A stretch of DNA of 57,444 nt from Myxococcota bacterium (GTDB lineage: Bacteria; Myxococcota; Kuafuiibacteriia; Kuafuiibacteriales; Kuafuiibacteriaceae), in NCBI GenBank assembly GCA_028289325.1, contig JANQQN010000583.1, positions 1-57,444 on the forward strand, in the 5' to 3' direction. The position numbers were made by a program, and so were the translations under genes. Each line of letters opens with the position of its first letter. Positions within the stretch are counted from its first letter, which is position 1. Under the pieces are notes generated by a model, which did no database searches, was not told where the DNA came from, and saw nothing but the letters and a program-made list of their open reading frames with translations. Positions 34,984 through 44,328 of the stretch are shown piece after piece.

Positions 34984-36489
34984 ATGAGGAACAAGGTTTT
35001 TCTGTCTTACCGTAGAGCCGATAGCCAGCAGGCCGCAGGCCGACTGCATGCTCTATTGACGCAAGCGCTGGGTGAAGGCGCTGTACTTATAGACGTTCAA
35101 CACTTCCCCTTGGGAGAGAGCTTCATCCGCGCTCAGAAAAGGGCCCTTACGAGTGACTGCGCGGCGTGCTTGGTCATGATCGGCAAGGATTGGCTAAAGC
35201 AGGTTGATGAACGTGGGAATCGCCGTTTGAACGAGCCGAGCGATCCCGTTCGTTTGGAGATTGCTACCGCCCTGCAAGAGGGTCTTCCGATCATTCCGGT
35301 TCTGGTCGACGAAGCACAGATGCCCCAGCCGAGAGACCTGCCGCCGGATCTCGCGGCTTTGTCCAGTATGAATGGTGTATCTGTGAGGCATGAATCGTTC
35401 GAACTGGACGCGGCGAGGCTCGTGACTCACCTAAGGGGCCTGATCCGCCGAAGTCAGCTGAGTCCTGAGTATGAACCGGTTCCAGAGGTCCGCTACAGTG
35501 CCGAGTATGCGCGGACTCTTCACCGTCTCCGGATTCTGTATAGAACACATCAAGCGGGTCTTCTTCAGGCAGCGGCAGATATCGAAGATGTACTCTTCCG
35601 AGCCTTCAAGGACTCCGCGATCGCCGCTTCAGTGAAGGTGACCGTCGCAGAGCTCGACTACTTCCGTTTGAAGTTCAAAATGGCCTACGATCAGCTCATC
35701 GATAGTGACGGGGTCGACCCGAGTCTGATCCATCGTCTATTGTCTCACCCTTTCGTCGAAGTGGGTGACCTGATTCGTATTGAACTGGGCAACGTTCGAG
35801 CCCACGATGATGAGCGTGCTCGATCCCTCGTTGAGCAGCATCTCGGGGCTGTCATCGAGTCACCGCCGGCGCAGGCCAGCTGTATCCTTGGTCTCGCCAA
35901 GCGTTCACGGCCGATTCTGGGGAGAGGTGAGGAGCGCATCGAGATCGGGCGGCTGCGATTGGCCGTTGGCGCGGATGCCGGGTCGCCACGTAACGGCTGG
36001 TGGAGGACGATCTCGTTGAGGGAAGGTTATCAGCTGATGGCCCGCTACCGAGATGACGCTAAGTGGGCAGGTGCGCTTGACGAGTGCTCGGTAGACGAAA
36101 GCTCGTTCTTTACTTTTGCCTGTTGTGCATTTTCCGGAACGTGTATCGAATCTTCGGCCGGCGCCCCTAGTCGCATGTACGAGCGGGCTACGGACTACGA
36201 AGACTCGGAGTTGTACGCCATCGAACTCTGGCTCAAGCATGCGATTCACGCCGCCCGAGTTGGCCAGCTCAATAGGGTGAGAGACTTGCGTGAAGCCGCC
36301 GAGCGCGGTTGGCCAGGCGTCGTGGCGCTGCGCAGGGGTACGAAACGCGAGCGAACCCTCTTTTGGCCCGGCCATGTCACCGGCGACCTGATCAAGGCAC
36401 TCATCTTTGGCAGCCCGACATTTCGAAACGCGCATCCTATCCTAACCGAGACGCGGGCCGCTGCTGACGAGTGGTGGGCCGGCCGCTAG
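34984..36489 (+). CDS. Soluble TIR-domain protein with unknown C-terminal region
   Basis: 501-aa protein beginning directly with a TIR domain: KVFLSYRRADSQQAAGRLHA, then GEGAVLIDVQHFPLGESF, CAACLVMIGKDWLKQV, SDPVRLEIATALQEGLPIIP. The Glu in VRLEIATAL occupies the catalytic position of TIR NADases. The remaining 330 residues have no recognised family; they include a helical stretch around 190-290 and a basic C-terminus (RRGTKRERTLFWPGHVTGD). An in-frame ATG at 34912 would add 24 residues that do not look conserved, so 34984 is chosen. The stop overlaps that of the convergent DUF89 gene. Possible role in defence or signalling by NAD+ cleavage (inference). Confidence 0.75.
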   Translation: MRNKVFLSYRRADSQQAAGRLHALLTQALGEGAVLIDVQHFPLGESFIRAQKRALTSDCAACLVMIGKDWLKQVDERGNRRLNEPSDPVRLEIATALQEGLPIIPVLVDEAQMPQPRDLPPDLAALSSMNGVSVRHESFELDAARLVTHLRGLIRRSQLSPEYEPVPEVRYSAEYARTLHRLRILYRTHQAGLLQAAADIEDVLFRAFKDSAIAASVKVTVAELDYFRLKFKMAYDQLIDSDGVDPSLIHRLLSHPFVEVGDLIRIELGNVRAHDDERARSLVEQHLGAVIESPPAQASCILGLAKRSRPILGRGEERIEIGRLRLAVGADAGSPRNGWWRTISLREGYQLMARYRDDAKWAGALDECSVDESSFFTFACCAFSGTCIESSAGAPSRMYERATDYEDSELYAIELWLKHAIHAARVGQLNRVRDLREAAERGWPGVVALRRGTKRERTLFWPGHVTGDLIKALIFGSPTFRNAHPILTETRAAADEWWAGR

Positions 36490-37652
36490 CGAAAGTATTG
36501 AAGAAGACTGTTTTCGCCGCTGGTTAGGGCATCGGGCTCGATGTCCAGAAGCGTCCTTGCGCGCTCAGGCGGCAATCCAACCAGGACCTCGGACTTGAGG
36601 ACCCTAAGGGCAAGGACTGGGGGAAGATCTTGACACCGGTGTTGCCGGGTTGGGCTCGACAGGGGCCAGTGTCGGTCTCCGACATAGCGCCGGTAGTTGA
36701 GATCGCCCTTTATGATGATGAGCTGCACTTCTGTGAGCTCGCGTCGTAGCGCGCCGTCTACCTGAGACAGCCACAAGGGGCGTGACCAAAATGTGCCGGC
36801 GCTCAACACCAGGCGACCCGAAGCTTGGTAACGATCCAAGCGAATGGCGAGCTCTCGGACCACAATGGACGGGTGATTCGCCATCGTTCGCACCATCTGT
36901 TGCCAGTCTTCCTCAGTGGCGTCTGAGACGAAGATTGGTGCCGGCTTGGCGTATACACGTATCTGGACGTTCGGCAAGACCCGCAAGAGGTAGTCGAGAA
37001 GGACGAGGTCGCCAACCAGTTCGCCGCCAACGTTGTCGAGGACGAACGCTACACGCTCAGGTGCAGTGGTCTCGATGTCATGGATAAAGCTCGTCGAGTC
37101 ATCGATGAGGAGCTCTGGCGCGTCAGAACCCCTGGCTTGCCCAGGCTCCCTGTTGAGCTGGCTAAGGTCCTGCGCGTTGCCTCTCAGGGAGAAGCCGAGC
37201 GCGGACCGGAGGAAAGCGGGGCTCCAATCAGTCAGCTCTGCGGCCCGGGTAGCCGCCGACTCCAGCATCGAAATGGCCGTCGCCAGCGCCTTTCGCTTCG
37301 CTTCAATAAACGGGTCCGTACGGTCGTGTGAATCGAAGCCTACGGCATCTAGAATTGCTCGATAGAAAGCGAACTCGGCTTCGAAGAAAGGCAGATCCGC
37401 CCAGCGTGCCGACGCGGGCCAGGATTGCCGCTGCAGGTCCCAAAAAGCGCGTTCTTCCGGCGTCGAGCCGAGGTGTGGTGGCAAGGCGCCGAGGGGAACT
37501 GAATCGATAAGGAGTCGGAGCCGTCGCCGCGCTGGTCCCTCGGCGCACCGCTCGACCATTCTGAGGATGACGGGGAAGCGTTCACGCAGCGTAAAGGCTG
37601 CGAATGAGGCCCGGTCTTCGAATGTAATCCGCGGCGGCAGCGTCTCCGACAT
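36486..37652 (-). CDS. DUF89/ARMT1-family protein
   Basis: 388-aa protein of the DUF89 family (metal-dependent damage-control phosphatases; the human member ARMT1 has also been described as a protein-glutamate methyltransferase). Motifs: VAFVLDNVGGELVGDLVLLD (the conserved DN-x-G-x-E), VQLIIIKGDLNYRRYVGDRH (GDLNYR), and LRVLKSEVLVGLPP near the end. An N-terminal helical region precedes the fold (FWDLQRQSWPASARWADLPF). The frame is open to 37865, but the extension overlaps the divergent sulfotransferase-like gene, so ATG 37652 is chosen. It converges with the TIR gene at a shared CTAG. Substrate unknown; a phosphorylated metabolite is most likely. Confidence 0.8.
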   Translation of the reverse strand: MSETLPPRITFEDRASFAAFTLRERFPVILRMVERCAEGPARRRLRLLIDSVPLGALPPHLGSTPEERAFWDLQRQSWPASARWADLPFFEAEFAFYRAILDAVGFDSHDRTDPFIEAKRKALATAISMLESAATRAAELTDWSPAFLRSALGFSLRGNAQDLSQLNREPGQARGSDAPELLIDDSTSFIHDIETTAPERVAFVLDNVGGELVGDLVLLDYLLRVLPNVQIRVYAKPAPIFVSDATEEDWQQMVRTMANHPSIVVRELAIRLDRYQASGRLVLSAGTFWSRPLWLSQVDGALRRELTEVQLIIIKGDLNYRRYVGDRHWPLSSPTRQHRCQDLPPVLALRVLKSEVLVGLPPERARTLLDIEPDALTSGENSLLQYFR

Positions 37653-37704
37653 GCGGTCTTGAATAGCACGTCGGATTGATTTTGGCCGTTCGTTAGAGCA
37701 TCGA

Positions 37705-38694
37705 ATGCGCTGCATGCAGCGGCACCCAGGCCTTTCTTTCGCGGGAACTCGACTCGAGGCTGCCGAGCCGTTCGCGGTCAGCGGCGTGCCTCTGCACTCC
37801 GAAGCTCCAGCCCTGTTTCTCCATATTCCCAAAACCGGAGGAACGACAGTCCATTTCGCGATCATGGCGGCCCTCGAGTCCGCGATAGAAGCGGGTAGGG
37901 CCAGCTACACGCGGTATCGAGTGCCGAGAGTTGAGGGAGAGTCTCCTGTGGCCTTACGTCCTGGATGGATAGGGAGCTGGCCCGAGGTCTTGGCCCGGGC
38001 ACCGGCCTTCACGCGACCCGCAAGCCCAGCCTTCTTTTCGGCCCACTGTCCATTCGGCTTTCACGAGCTTTTGGGCCTCGATAATGCCGTCTACTTTGCG
38101 CTGGTCCGCGATCCGGTCGAACGGGAGCTCTCCAATTTCAACTTCCTCTATCAGCGAGGCTTCTTGGACGCCACGAACACGCTGGAGGGGCTGCTGAACG
38201 CGGGGGAGATACTGGACAATCCGCAGGCAAGGATGCTCGCGGGTGTGGGGGCGATGTCTGGGGCTTTTGGTGAAGCCGAGTATCAGCAGGCCTTGAGGCA
38301 TCTCGAGCATCACTTCGTATTGGCCGCGACAGCGAAGCAACTGCAGCCGTTCCTCCGGGCATTACTGGGTCTTTGGAACCTGCCGCCTGTGGCTTACGTA
38401 TGGTCGCAAGTCACGGGACTCAAGTTGCAGTCTTCGATCTCCGCTGAACTTGAGCGTAGACTTCGAGCGTTGCATGCATACGACGACCGTCTCGTTTGTC
38501 ACGTAGAAGACCGGTTTACCAGGTGGCTCGCGAGGCATGCTCGGGAGGGTCCGCCTCTCGAGCCGGCCGCGGAGTATTTGGTCGTTGACTCTCGCTTCTC
38601 GACCCACCGCACGGCAGGTCGGTCCACGAAGCTGGCGGTTCAAGAAGCGGTAGGACTGAACGAGACGCTCGTTCCGCTGGGTGCCAAGGAGTAG
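37705..38694 (+). CDS. Sulfotransferase-like protein
   Basis: 329-aa protein with the PAPS-binding loop of family 2 sulfotransferases, FLHIPKTGGTTVHFAIM (residues about 40-56), then FFSAHCPFGFHELLGL and the 3'-phosphate site VRDPVERELSNFNFLYQRG. The catalytic His may be the one in SAHCPFG. It probably transfers sulfate to a glycan or lipid, as in related bacterial proteins. The start is uncertain: ATG 37705, ATG 37714 or a GTG near 37786 all precede the loop. It is divergent from the DUF89 gene (53 bp between the chosen starts). Confidence 0.75.
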   Translation: MRCMQRHPGLSFAGTRLEAAEPFAVSGVPLHSEAPALFLHIPKTGGTTVHFAIMAALESAIEAGRASYTRYRVPRVEGESPVALRPGWIGSWPEVLARAPAFTRPASPAFFSAHCPFGFHELLGLDNAVYFALVRDPVERELSNFNFLYQRGFLDATNTLEGLLNAGEILDNPQARMLAGVGAMSGAFGEAEYQQALRHLEHHFVLAATAKQLQPFLRALLGLWNLPPVAYVWSQVTGLKLQSSISAELERRLRALHAYDDRLVCHVEDRFTRWLARHAREGPPLEPAAEYLVVDSRFSTHRTAGRSTKLAVQEAVGLNETLVPLGAKE

Positions 38695-38980
38695 CGCAGT
38701 GGCTCCACGGCGTCGTATCATCCAACGAAGCCCGCATGACACGCTGCACGTGAGCCGCAACTGAGGCGGCCACGTCCGCGAGAGGACGCGCATGAATACT
38801 ATGCATCTTGCCGTCGGATCGTCGGAGGCGGCCACTACCTTGCGTATCCGGTGGTCGCAGGTCCTTCTGCGGTCCTGGTCGTGGAGGTCGGGGGAGCTCA
38901 CAGAGCGCCACAGTTCAAGAAACCGGCAGATGGTGCGCCTGCGCGACGGATCCGCCAGAGGGCCGACAGGCTGCACGGCT

Positions 38981-39577
38981 CTACTTCGGCGACTGAGCCT
39001 TCTCGAACAGCACCTTGAACTCACCGTAGCCTTGAGCCTCGAGCTCTTCCGCCGGCACAAACCGCAACGAAGCGGAGTTGATGCAGTAGCGCAGGCCGGT
39101 GGGGGCGGGCCCGTCGTTGAACACGTGCCCCAAGTGACTGTCGCCGAACTTCGAGCGGACTTCGATGCGGACCATGAAGTGCGAAGTGTCGCGCTTCTCG
39201 GTGACGTTCGCCGAGATCAACGGCTTCCAGAAGCTCGGCCAGCCGGTGCCACTCTTGAACTTGTGGGTTGAGGAGAAGAGCGGCTCGCCGCTAACGACAT
39301 CGACATAGATGCCGGCCTTCTTGTTGTTCCAATACTCGTTGGCAAACGGTCGTTCTGTACCGTCCTGTTGAGTGACACGATACTGGATATCGGTGAGATT
39401 GGCGCGGATCTCCGCCTCGCTCGGTTTCGAGTACGTCTTGGTCGATACGATGACGGGCTCGTCGGTGACAGCGTTCTCGCTCTGTTCACCGGCGCTGGCC
39501 ACACAGCTCAGTTGCGTGATGAGAACGGCCCCGGCGATTGAGATCGCCAGCAGTGAGATGAGGTTCCAGGTGGTCAT
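38981..39577 (-). CDS. msrB: Peptide-methionine (R)-S-oxide reductase, exported
   Basis: 198-aa methionine-R-sulfoxide reductase. MsrB motifs: [40 protein letters not shown], and [15 protein letters not shown] with catalytic Cys165. The four zinc-binding Cys found in many MsrB proteins are absent, so this is the zinc-free type. The N-terminus is a signal peptide ([20 protein letters not shown]) with an AxA-type site at ASA-GEQ; a lipoprotein alternative at LSC has a poor -3 residue. The ATG at 39577 has AAAGGG upstream and is preferred to the longer frame to 39625. It repairs oxidised methionines in envelope proteins. Confidence 0.93.
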   Translation of the reverse strand: MTTWNLISLLAISIAGAVLITQLSCVASAGEQSENAVTDEPVIVSTKTYSKPSEAEIRANLTDIQYRVTQQDGTERPFANEYWNNKKAGIYVDVVSGEPLFSSTHKFKSGTGWPSFWKPLISANVTEKRDTSHFMVRIEVRSKFGDSHLGHVFNDGPAPTGLRYCINSASLRFVPAEELEAQGYGEFKVLFEKAQSPK

Positions 39578-39852
39578 ATTCGCCCTTTCCAAAGGTACTC
39601 TAGGTAGAGCAGGCCGGCTTTGCACGAGTTAGGTCGCACCGGATCCGCATGAGCCCAATGGTTTTCCCGCGTGTGTCGTGCCGGCGCACACTAGCGCTGT
39701 GCGGATGTTGCCGAAGCTGCGCTGCTCGCTTCTCTCTTCGTAGAAACGTTGGAACTGGCCATCTGGTTACAATGGTGCGGCGTGGCACAGCTTGTCACGG
39801 ATGAGTACCCGGCAGGCCGTGGTGGGTCGCAGCAGAGAGCGTCACGCCTGAT

Positions 39853-40509
39853 CTAGACCTGTTCCGTACTCGACTTGGCTCGGGGCAGGGACCGAACGTC
39901 GACGCCGAGGCCTCGCAAAAGAGCGACCGCTGGCGCTCGCGGTTCGGACAGGCGAATGGCCTTCCGTCCCAGTAGGGCGCCCAGCCGCGCTCTTCCGCTG
40001 AGAAGGTCAAACCAGGCCGAGCTATCGCCTTCGATGGTAGCGTCAAGCGCCTCGCCCGCGCCGTCCCAAACGTCGATGGAGTTCTGAACGAAGCGGGCGG
40101 TGAAGGTCTCGCTACCCACGAATAGGCCGACGGTTCCGCTGCCGCGAGCGCCGCTGAAACGGCGCTTGAGAGCGAGCATCGCCCACCGAGGGTCGAGGCG
40201 ATCATCGGGTCGCGGCTCGTCGAGATAGCGAGCGCCAAAGGTGCCTAGTGCGAGCACCACTCTCTCGAGATCTTTGCCCGACGGTGTAAGCGTATAGCAT
40301 TGGCCTTCGTGACGCCGGACGATCTCGAACTCGACCAGATGCTGTAAGCGACGGCTCAGTACGCTCGGAGATATGCTCCCGAGACTCCTCTGGAGGTCAC
40401 TGTAGCGCCGAGGTCCGAGCAGCAGATCCCGAACGATGAGCAGCGTCCACCGATCGCCAACGACGTCCAAGGCTCTCGCTACCCCGCAGAACTGCCGGTA
40501 ACCCTCCAT
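39853..40509 (-). CDS. HxlR-family winged-helix regulator with C-terminal extension
   Basis: 218-aa regulator. The N-terminal 90 residues are a typical HxlR domain: CGVARALDVVGDRWTLLIVR, DLLLGPRRYSDLQRSL, ISPSVLSRRLQHLVEFEIV (recognition helix) and YTLTPSGKDLERVV. The extra C-terminal 110 residues (LDATIEGDSSAWFDLLSGRA) resemble an SCP2-like fold seen in some HxlR relatives, which may bind a hydrophobic ligand. It is divergent from a membrane protein gene, with a palindrome between them that is a good operator candidate. It probably represses that gene and itself. Confidence 0.88.
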   Translation of the reverse strand: MEGYRQFCGVARALDVVGDRWTLLIVRDLLLGPRRYSDLQRSLGSISPSVLSRRLQHLVEFEIVRRHEGQCYTLTPSGKDLERVVLALGTFGARYLDEPRPDDRLDPRWAMLALKRRFSGARGSGTVGLFVGSETFTARFVQNSIDVWDGAGEALDATIEGDSSAWFDLLSGRARLGALLGRKAIRLSEPRAPAVALLRGLGVDVRSLPRAKSSTEQV

Positions 40510-40529
40510 GCACTCAGCCTAAACCAGCC

Positions 40530-40546
40530 ACTACCAAAAAAGTAGT
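40530..40546. promoter_or_regulatory. Palindrome between HxlR gene and its divergent neighbour, candidate operator
   Basis: ACTAC (40530-40534) and GTAGT (40542-40546) form an inverted repeat with a 7-nt A-rich spacer (caaaaaa). It sits 20 bp from the HxlR start and next to the start of the membrane protein gene, a layout typical of HxlR operators. Confidence 0.5.
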
Positions 40547-40547
40547 A

Positions 40548-41342
40548 ATGCTGATTGCTCATCCGGAGCAGCCTTCGACCGTGAACAACCGGATTCCTGA
40601 TTCGCTCAACATCGACGCTTTCACTACTTTGGCGTTCACTGTGGTCTGCGTAGGGGTCGCCCTCGGATTCTTCGCTCTCAACATCGGGCCCACGGCGACG
40701 GCCCACACGCGACGCCGGTGGGCCACCTCCATCGCTCTTTGGATGGTCGTGACCTACGCCCTCGCAGGGACAGGCCTACTCCGCGAGCTCGCCGGCTCCA
40801 TGAAGTTTGGGCTATACGTCCTAGCCTGCAATGGAGCGGCGATCGTTGTCGCGCTATCGACCACCGGACAGCGCACGGCGTCCAATGCCCCGACGTGGGG
40901 CCTCGTCGCGTTTCAATCGTTCCGGCTGCCCCTCGAGCTGCTACTTCATGCTTGGTACGTCGCCGGGGTCATGCCCATCCAAATGACCTATGAAGGTCAG
41001 AACTTCGATATCGTGACGGGCATCGGCGCCGTGCTATTGGCTGGCTACTTGAGGGTTGTGCAGCCGAGTCCGCGCGTCGAGTGGCGACTCACGTTCGTCT
41101 TTAACGTCGTCGGCACACTTCTCTTGCTGGTGGTGATGAGCATTGCGATGCGTTCGGCCCCATGGCCGCTTCGAACATTCACCGATGAACCGGCCGTACT
41201 ACTGCCGCTGTTTGCGCCGTACACCTGGATCGCCTCGGTGTGCGTTGCGGGTGCGCTATGGGGCCATATCGTGACCTTCAGACAGCTTGCGGTCAGGCGT
41301 ACAAGTCTGCTGGCATCATCCTCGTCGATTCCAGCAGCTTAG
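40548..41342 (+). CDS. Polytopic membrane protein of unknown family
   Basis: 264-aa protein with about seven hydrophobic helices (LAFTVVCVGVALGFFALNIG, FGLYVLACNGAAIVVALS, FNVVGTLLLLVVMSIAM, WIASVCVAGALWGHIVTF). No transporter signature recognised. The first ATG (40548) would leave a 1-nt gap after the palindrome; the GTG at 40581, with GGAG 12 nt upstream, is a realistic alternative start. The likely target of the divergent HxlR regulator, perhaps a detoxification or lipid-related membrane protein (inference). Confidence 0.7.
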   Translation: MLIAHPEQPSTVNNRIPDSLNIDAFTTLAFTVVCVGVALGFFALNIGPTATAHTRRRWATSIALWMVVTYALAGTGLLRELAGSMKFGLYVLACNGAAIVVALSTTGQRTASNAPTWGLVAFQSFRLPLELLLHAWYVAGVMPIQMTYEGQNFDIVTGIGAVLLAGYLRVVQPSPRVEWRLTFVFNVVGTLLLLVVMSIAMRSAPWPLRTFTDEPAVLLPLFAPYTWIASVCVAGALWGHIVTFRQLAVRRTSLLASSSSIPAA

Positions 41343-41476
41343 GATTCCAGCGAAAGCCGGCAAGGTTTGTTCTGGGTCCGCTGTGCGGGTGCCGCGAGAT
41401 CGATCGGCGTGTGTTCGCCGGGCCGTCTCGCCTCCGGTGATCCGCCAAACGGCGACCTTCGGTTACGCTACCGCCG

Positions 41477-41905
41477 ATGGACCGGGTGCACCTCAGCTTC
41501 GATGACCTGCTCTGCCGGCTGGCTGGCGGCCTCACCATCGAGGCGCGCTTCGGCGTGCACAGCGATATCGGGCCAGGGTGGATCGGTGGTGGGCGCTACT
41601 TCATGTTCACCCTCGAGTGCGCCGGACGGCGGCTTCTCCTCGATGACGAGTCGCCCGCGCACCGGGTGCTGCGAGAAGCGCTGACGATGTGCTTTCGTCT
41701 CCCGTTGTCCACTGAGCCCGACAACCTGAGCTTCGACGGAGAGATTACGCGCGATGGCGATCGACTCGTCCTAGGCTACGAGTGGACGATGGGAGCGCCC
41801 TACAGCGAGCGACCGCGCGTCGACAGTGATGAGGCCACTTTCTACGACGTGGCTGCGGGACGGCCGATCGTGGCCGACGTTCACCGCGCCTGGGTCGATT
41901 GTTGA
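41477..41905 (+). CDS. Hypothetical cytoplasmic protein, 142 aa
   Basis: No family recognised. The protein is compact and mixed alpha/beta (FTLECAGRRLLLDDESPAHR, DNLSFDGEITRDGDRLVLGY) with a balanced composition that supports it being real. No signal peptide or membrane segment. It starts at an ATG without a strong ribosome site, 134 bp after the membrane protein gene in the same direction. Confidence 0.5.
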   Translation: MDRVHLSFDDLLCRLAGGLTIEARFGVHSDIGPGWIGGGRYFMFTLECAGRRLLLDDESPAHRVLREALTMCFRLPLSTEPDNLSFDGEITRDGDRLVLGYEWTMGAPYSERPRVDSDEATFYDVAAGRPIVADVHRAWVDC

Positions 41906-42023
41906 ACCACGAATGTGTTCGAGGCGTCTTCCCACTCGTGTCGAGGGCGAATTCCTTAGCCGGTGTCCAGTCCGGGTCCGCCAAGCGGCGGACCAGCCAA
42001 GAAGATGAGTCCTTCGGTCACAC

Positions 42024-42581
42024 GTGCCGGCGGGCGATGTCTCCGTACTGAAGGCCGATGAGCAGGTCGGCATACGGAGATACCATGAATCAGATCAGCA
42101 GCACCGTCACCATAAATGCCCCCATGACGACGTCTGTATGAGCGGGATGCTCCTGTGCCTAAGCCGTGACCGACGTCTCGCTTATGTGCTCGGCTCGATG
42201 TTCGATCTCGAACACACCGTAGCCGCAGAGATCCTAAGCGTCGAGCCCGCGACCTTCCGCAAGTGCCTGCAGCGCTCGAAAGAAGACTTGCACAGTTTCA
42301 TGAACGGACACCGCGGCCTTATCGACAAGAAGAAGCCCTGTCGCTGCGCCCGCAAGACTCGAGCGTTCTTCGAGGCCGGGCATCTAGACCGCAAGCTAGA
42401 GTTCCAGCGCGACCGCGTCGCTTCGATCGACGAGATGGCACCCCGCGAAGCGAGCGTCGTGTACGAGAAGCTGACCGCAGACTACCCTGCGCTCTTCGAC
42501 AGCGCGCGTTCACCGATCCTCGCAAATAGCTATCCCGCACCATCGCGGTGCAACCGCCGCTCTACCCGGCGAGCGCGATGA
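42024..42581 (+). pseudogene. C-terminal fragment of an ECF-type sigma factor
   Basis: From about 42140 the frame matches the C-terminal part of a sigma-70-like factor family: MLLCLSRDRRLAYVLGSMFD (region 4 start), VEPATFRKCLQRSKEDLHSF, MNGHRGLIDKKKPCRCARKT. Region 2, which binds core polymerase and the -10 element, is absent; the residues before 42130 look random. It is therefore a truncated gene, or at best a region-4-only protein. The final part keeps the family's helical tail (FDSARSPIL). Confidence 0.55.
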
Positions 42582-42669
42582 TGACGAGCAGGGATAGACC
42601 AATGATTCTAACATCGAAGAGTCGGTCCGCAGTCCGGTTCGTGGTGTTCTCGTTGTTAGCCGACATCAT
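42562..42669 (-). CDS. Possible 35-aa membrane peptide
   Basis: Minus-strand frame ATG ATG...TAG: hydrophilic N-terminus (MMSANNENTTNRTADRLFD) followed by one hydrophobic segment, VRIIGLSLLVIIALAG. No clear ribosome site. It overlaps the end of the sigma-factor fragment by 20 nt in antisense. It could be the truncated start of a permease or a genuine small membrane protein. Confidence 0.25.
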   Translation of the reverse strand: MMSANNENTTNRTADRLFDVRIIGLSLLVIIALAG

Positions 42670-42981
42670 AATCGTCTTTTTGGAGCCACGATAACCGGCG
42701 AGGCAATGTCAAAATATGAACACTTACATGTCGGAAGGGCCGACATTTCGTATGTCTAGGAATCGCCGAAGGACGCGTGACTCGCTGATTGGCCGTTGCG
42801 GCTGGGCCCCGGCGCTGGCGAAGATCGAAATCCTTGGCCCGAAGCGGCTCGATGAGCAGGAGCTTCGCCACTGACGACCAGTTCTTGCTCGCTCGCTTCA
42901 GCGCCATACGCAGGGTGCGCGCTCCATGCGGGCTCTGCTACTCATCGACACCGATTTTTGGCTGCGGAACTGCGGCGCCGA
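42670..42981. other. Gap before citrate synthase 3' end
   Basis: No gene recognised. The stretch 42600-42770 is less GC-rich than its surroundings. GTCGGaagggCCGAC (about 42730-42745) is a short inverted repeat that could act as a terminator for leftward gltA transcription, without a T-run. Confidence 0.3.
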
Positions 42982-44328
42982 TCAGCGCTCCGTGATGGGA
43001 ACGTACGGGTGAATCGGCGCGCCGACGTACAGCTGACGAGGCCGCGCAATGCGCTGATTCTCATCTTCAATCATCTCCTTCCACTGGCTGATCCAGCCGA
43101 TCGTTCGACCCAGGGCGAACAGCGCCGGGAACATCGCGAGCGGGAAACCGAGCGCGTGCAGCGTGATGCCGGAGTAGAAGTCGACGTTCGGGAACAGCTT
43201 GCGCTCTCGGAAGTAGTCGTCTTCGGTCGCGAGCCGTTCGAGCTCCATGGCAAGCTCGAAGAGAGGCTCGCGCTGCTTACCGAGGTACTCGAGCACCTCG
43301 TGGAACGACTCCCTAAGGACTCGAGCCCGCGGATCGTAGTTCTTGTAGACGCGGTGACCGAATCCCATCAGCCGGAAGGGATCGTTCTTGTCTTTTGCGC
43401 GGGCCAGATACTCGCCGATTCGGTCTTTGGTGCCGATCTCCATCAGCATTCGAAGCGCGGCTTCGTTCGCGCCGCCGTGCGCGGGGCCCCAGAGGCAGGC
43501 CACGCCGGCGGCGATACACGCGTACGGGTTGGCCTGGCTGGAGCCGGCGATGCGTACGGTCGCCGTCGAGGCATTCTGCTCGTGGTCCGCATGCAGGATC
43601 AGGAATCGATCCATTGCACGCGCAACGATGGGATGGACGTCGTACGGCTCGGCGGGGACCGAGAAGCACATGTGGAGGAAGTTGGCGGCATAGTCGAGGT
43701 CATTGCGAGGATAAACAAAGGGCTGGCCGACCGAGTATTTGTAGGCCATCGCGCAGATCGTCGGCATCTTCGCGACGATGCGGTGGGTCGCGATCATTCG
43801 GGCGCGGGGGTCGGTGACGTCGGTGTCATCGTGGTAAAACGCGCTCAGCGCTCCGACCGTCCCCACCATCAAAGCCATGGGGTGCGCGTCGCGGCGGTAC
43901 CCAGAAAAGAATGTTTTGAACTGCTCATGCACCATTGTGTGGCGCGTGATGACGTTCTCGAATTCAGCGAGCTCCTGACGGCTCGGTAGCCTGCCGTTGA
44001 GCAGCAGGTAGCAGACCTCCAGATAGTTGGAGTCTTGTGCCAGGTCCTCGATAGAGTAGCCGCGGTGAAGCAGGATACCGCGGTCGCCGTCGATGAACGT
44101 CAGCTTGCTCTGGCAGCTCGACGTCGACAGGAACCCGGGGTCGTGCGCAAAGTAGCCGGTTTCCCGGTATAGCCTGCTGATGTCCACCGTTTTGGGGCCG
44201 TGTGTTGGGCTGATGATGGGAAGCTCGAGCTCCCGCCCGTCCGATTGAAATCTGATGGTCGCCTTCTCGTTCGGTGCAGCTGAGACTGTTGGGAGTTCGG
44301 GTAGTTCGCGGGTCATTCGCGTCTTCAC
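42982..44328 (-). CDS. gltA: Citrate synthase
   Basis: 448-aa citrate synthase, entry enzyme of the TCA cycle (oxaloacetate plus acetyl-CoA to citrate). The three catalytic residues are visible in their motifs: His in [12 protein letters not shown], His in [20 protein letters not shown] and Asp in [28 protein letters not shown] and [16 protein letters not shown] are also typical of the hexameric type II form. The GTG at 44328 gives the full frame; the ATG at 44316 is an equally possible start. It is isolated from other TCA genes, reading away from the ABC transporter operon. Confidence 0.97.
   Translation of the reverse strand: MKTRMTRELPELPTVSAAPNEKATIRFQSDGRELELPIISPTHGPKTVDISRLYRETGYFAHDPGFLSTSSCQSKLTFIDGDRGILLHRGYSIEDLAQDSNYLEVCYLLLNGRLPSRQELAEFENVITRHTMVHEQFKTFFSGYRRDAHPMALMVGTVGALSAFYHDDTDVTDPRARMIATHRIVAKMPTICAMAYKYSVGQPFVYPRNDLDYAANFLHMCFSVPAEPYDVHPIVARAMDRFLILHADHEQNASTATVRIAGSSQANPYACIAAGVACLWGPAHGGANEAALRMLMEIGTKDRIGEYLARAKDKNDPFRLMGFGHRVYKNYDPRARVLRESFHEVLEYLGKQREPLFELAMELERLATEDDYFRERKLFPNVDFYSGITLHALGFPLAMFPALFALGRTIGWISQWKEMIEDENQRIARPRQLYVGAPIHPYVPITER

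Noticed and set aside
42656-42907. 83-codon minus frame upstream of the small membrane peptide
   Set aside because: No domain, basic composition and no start signal.
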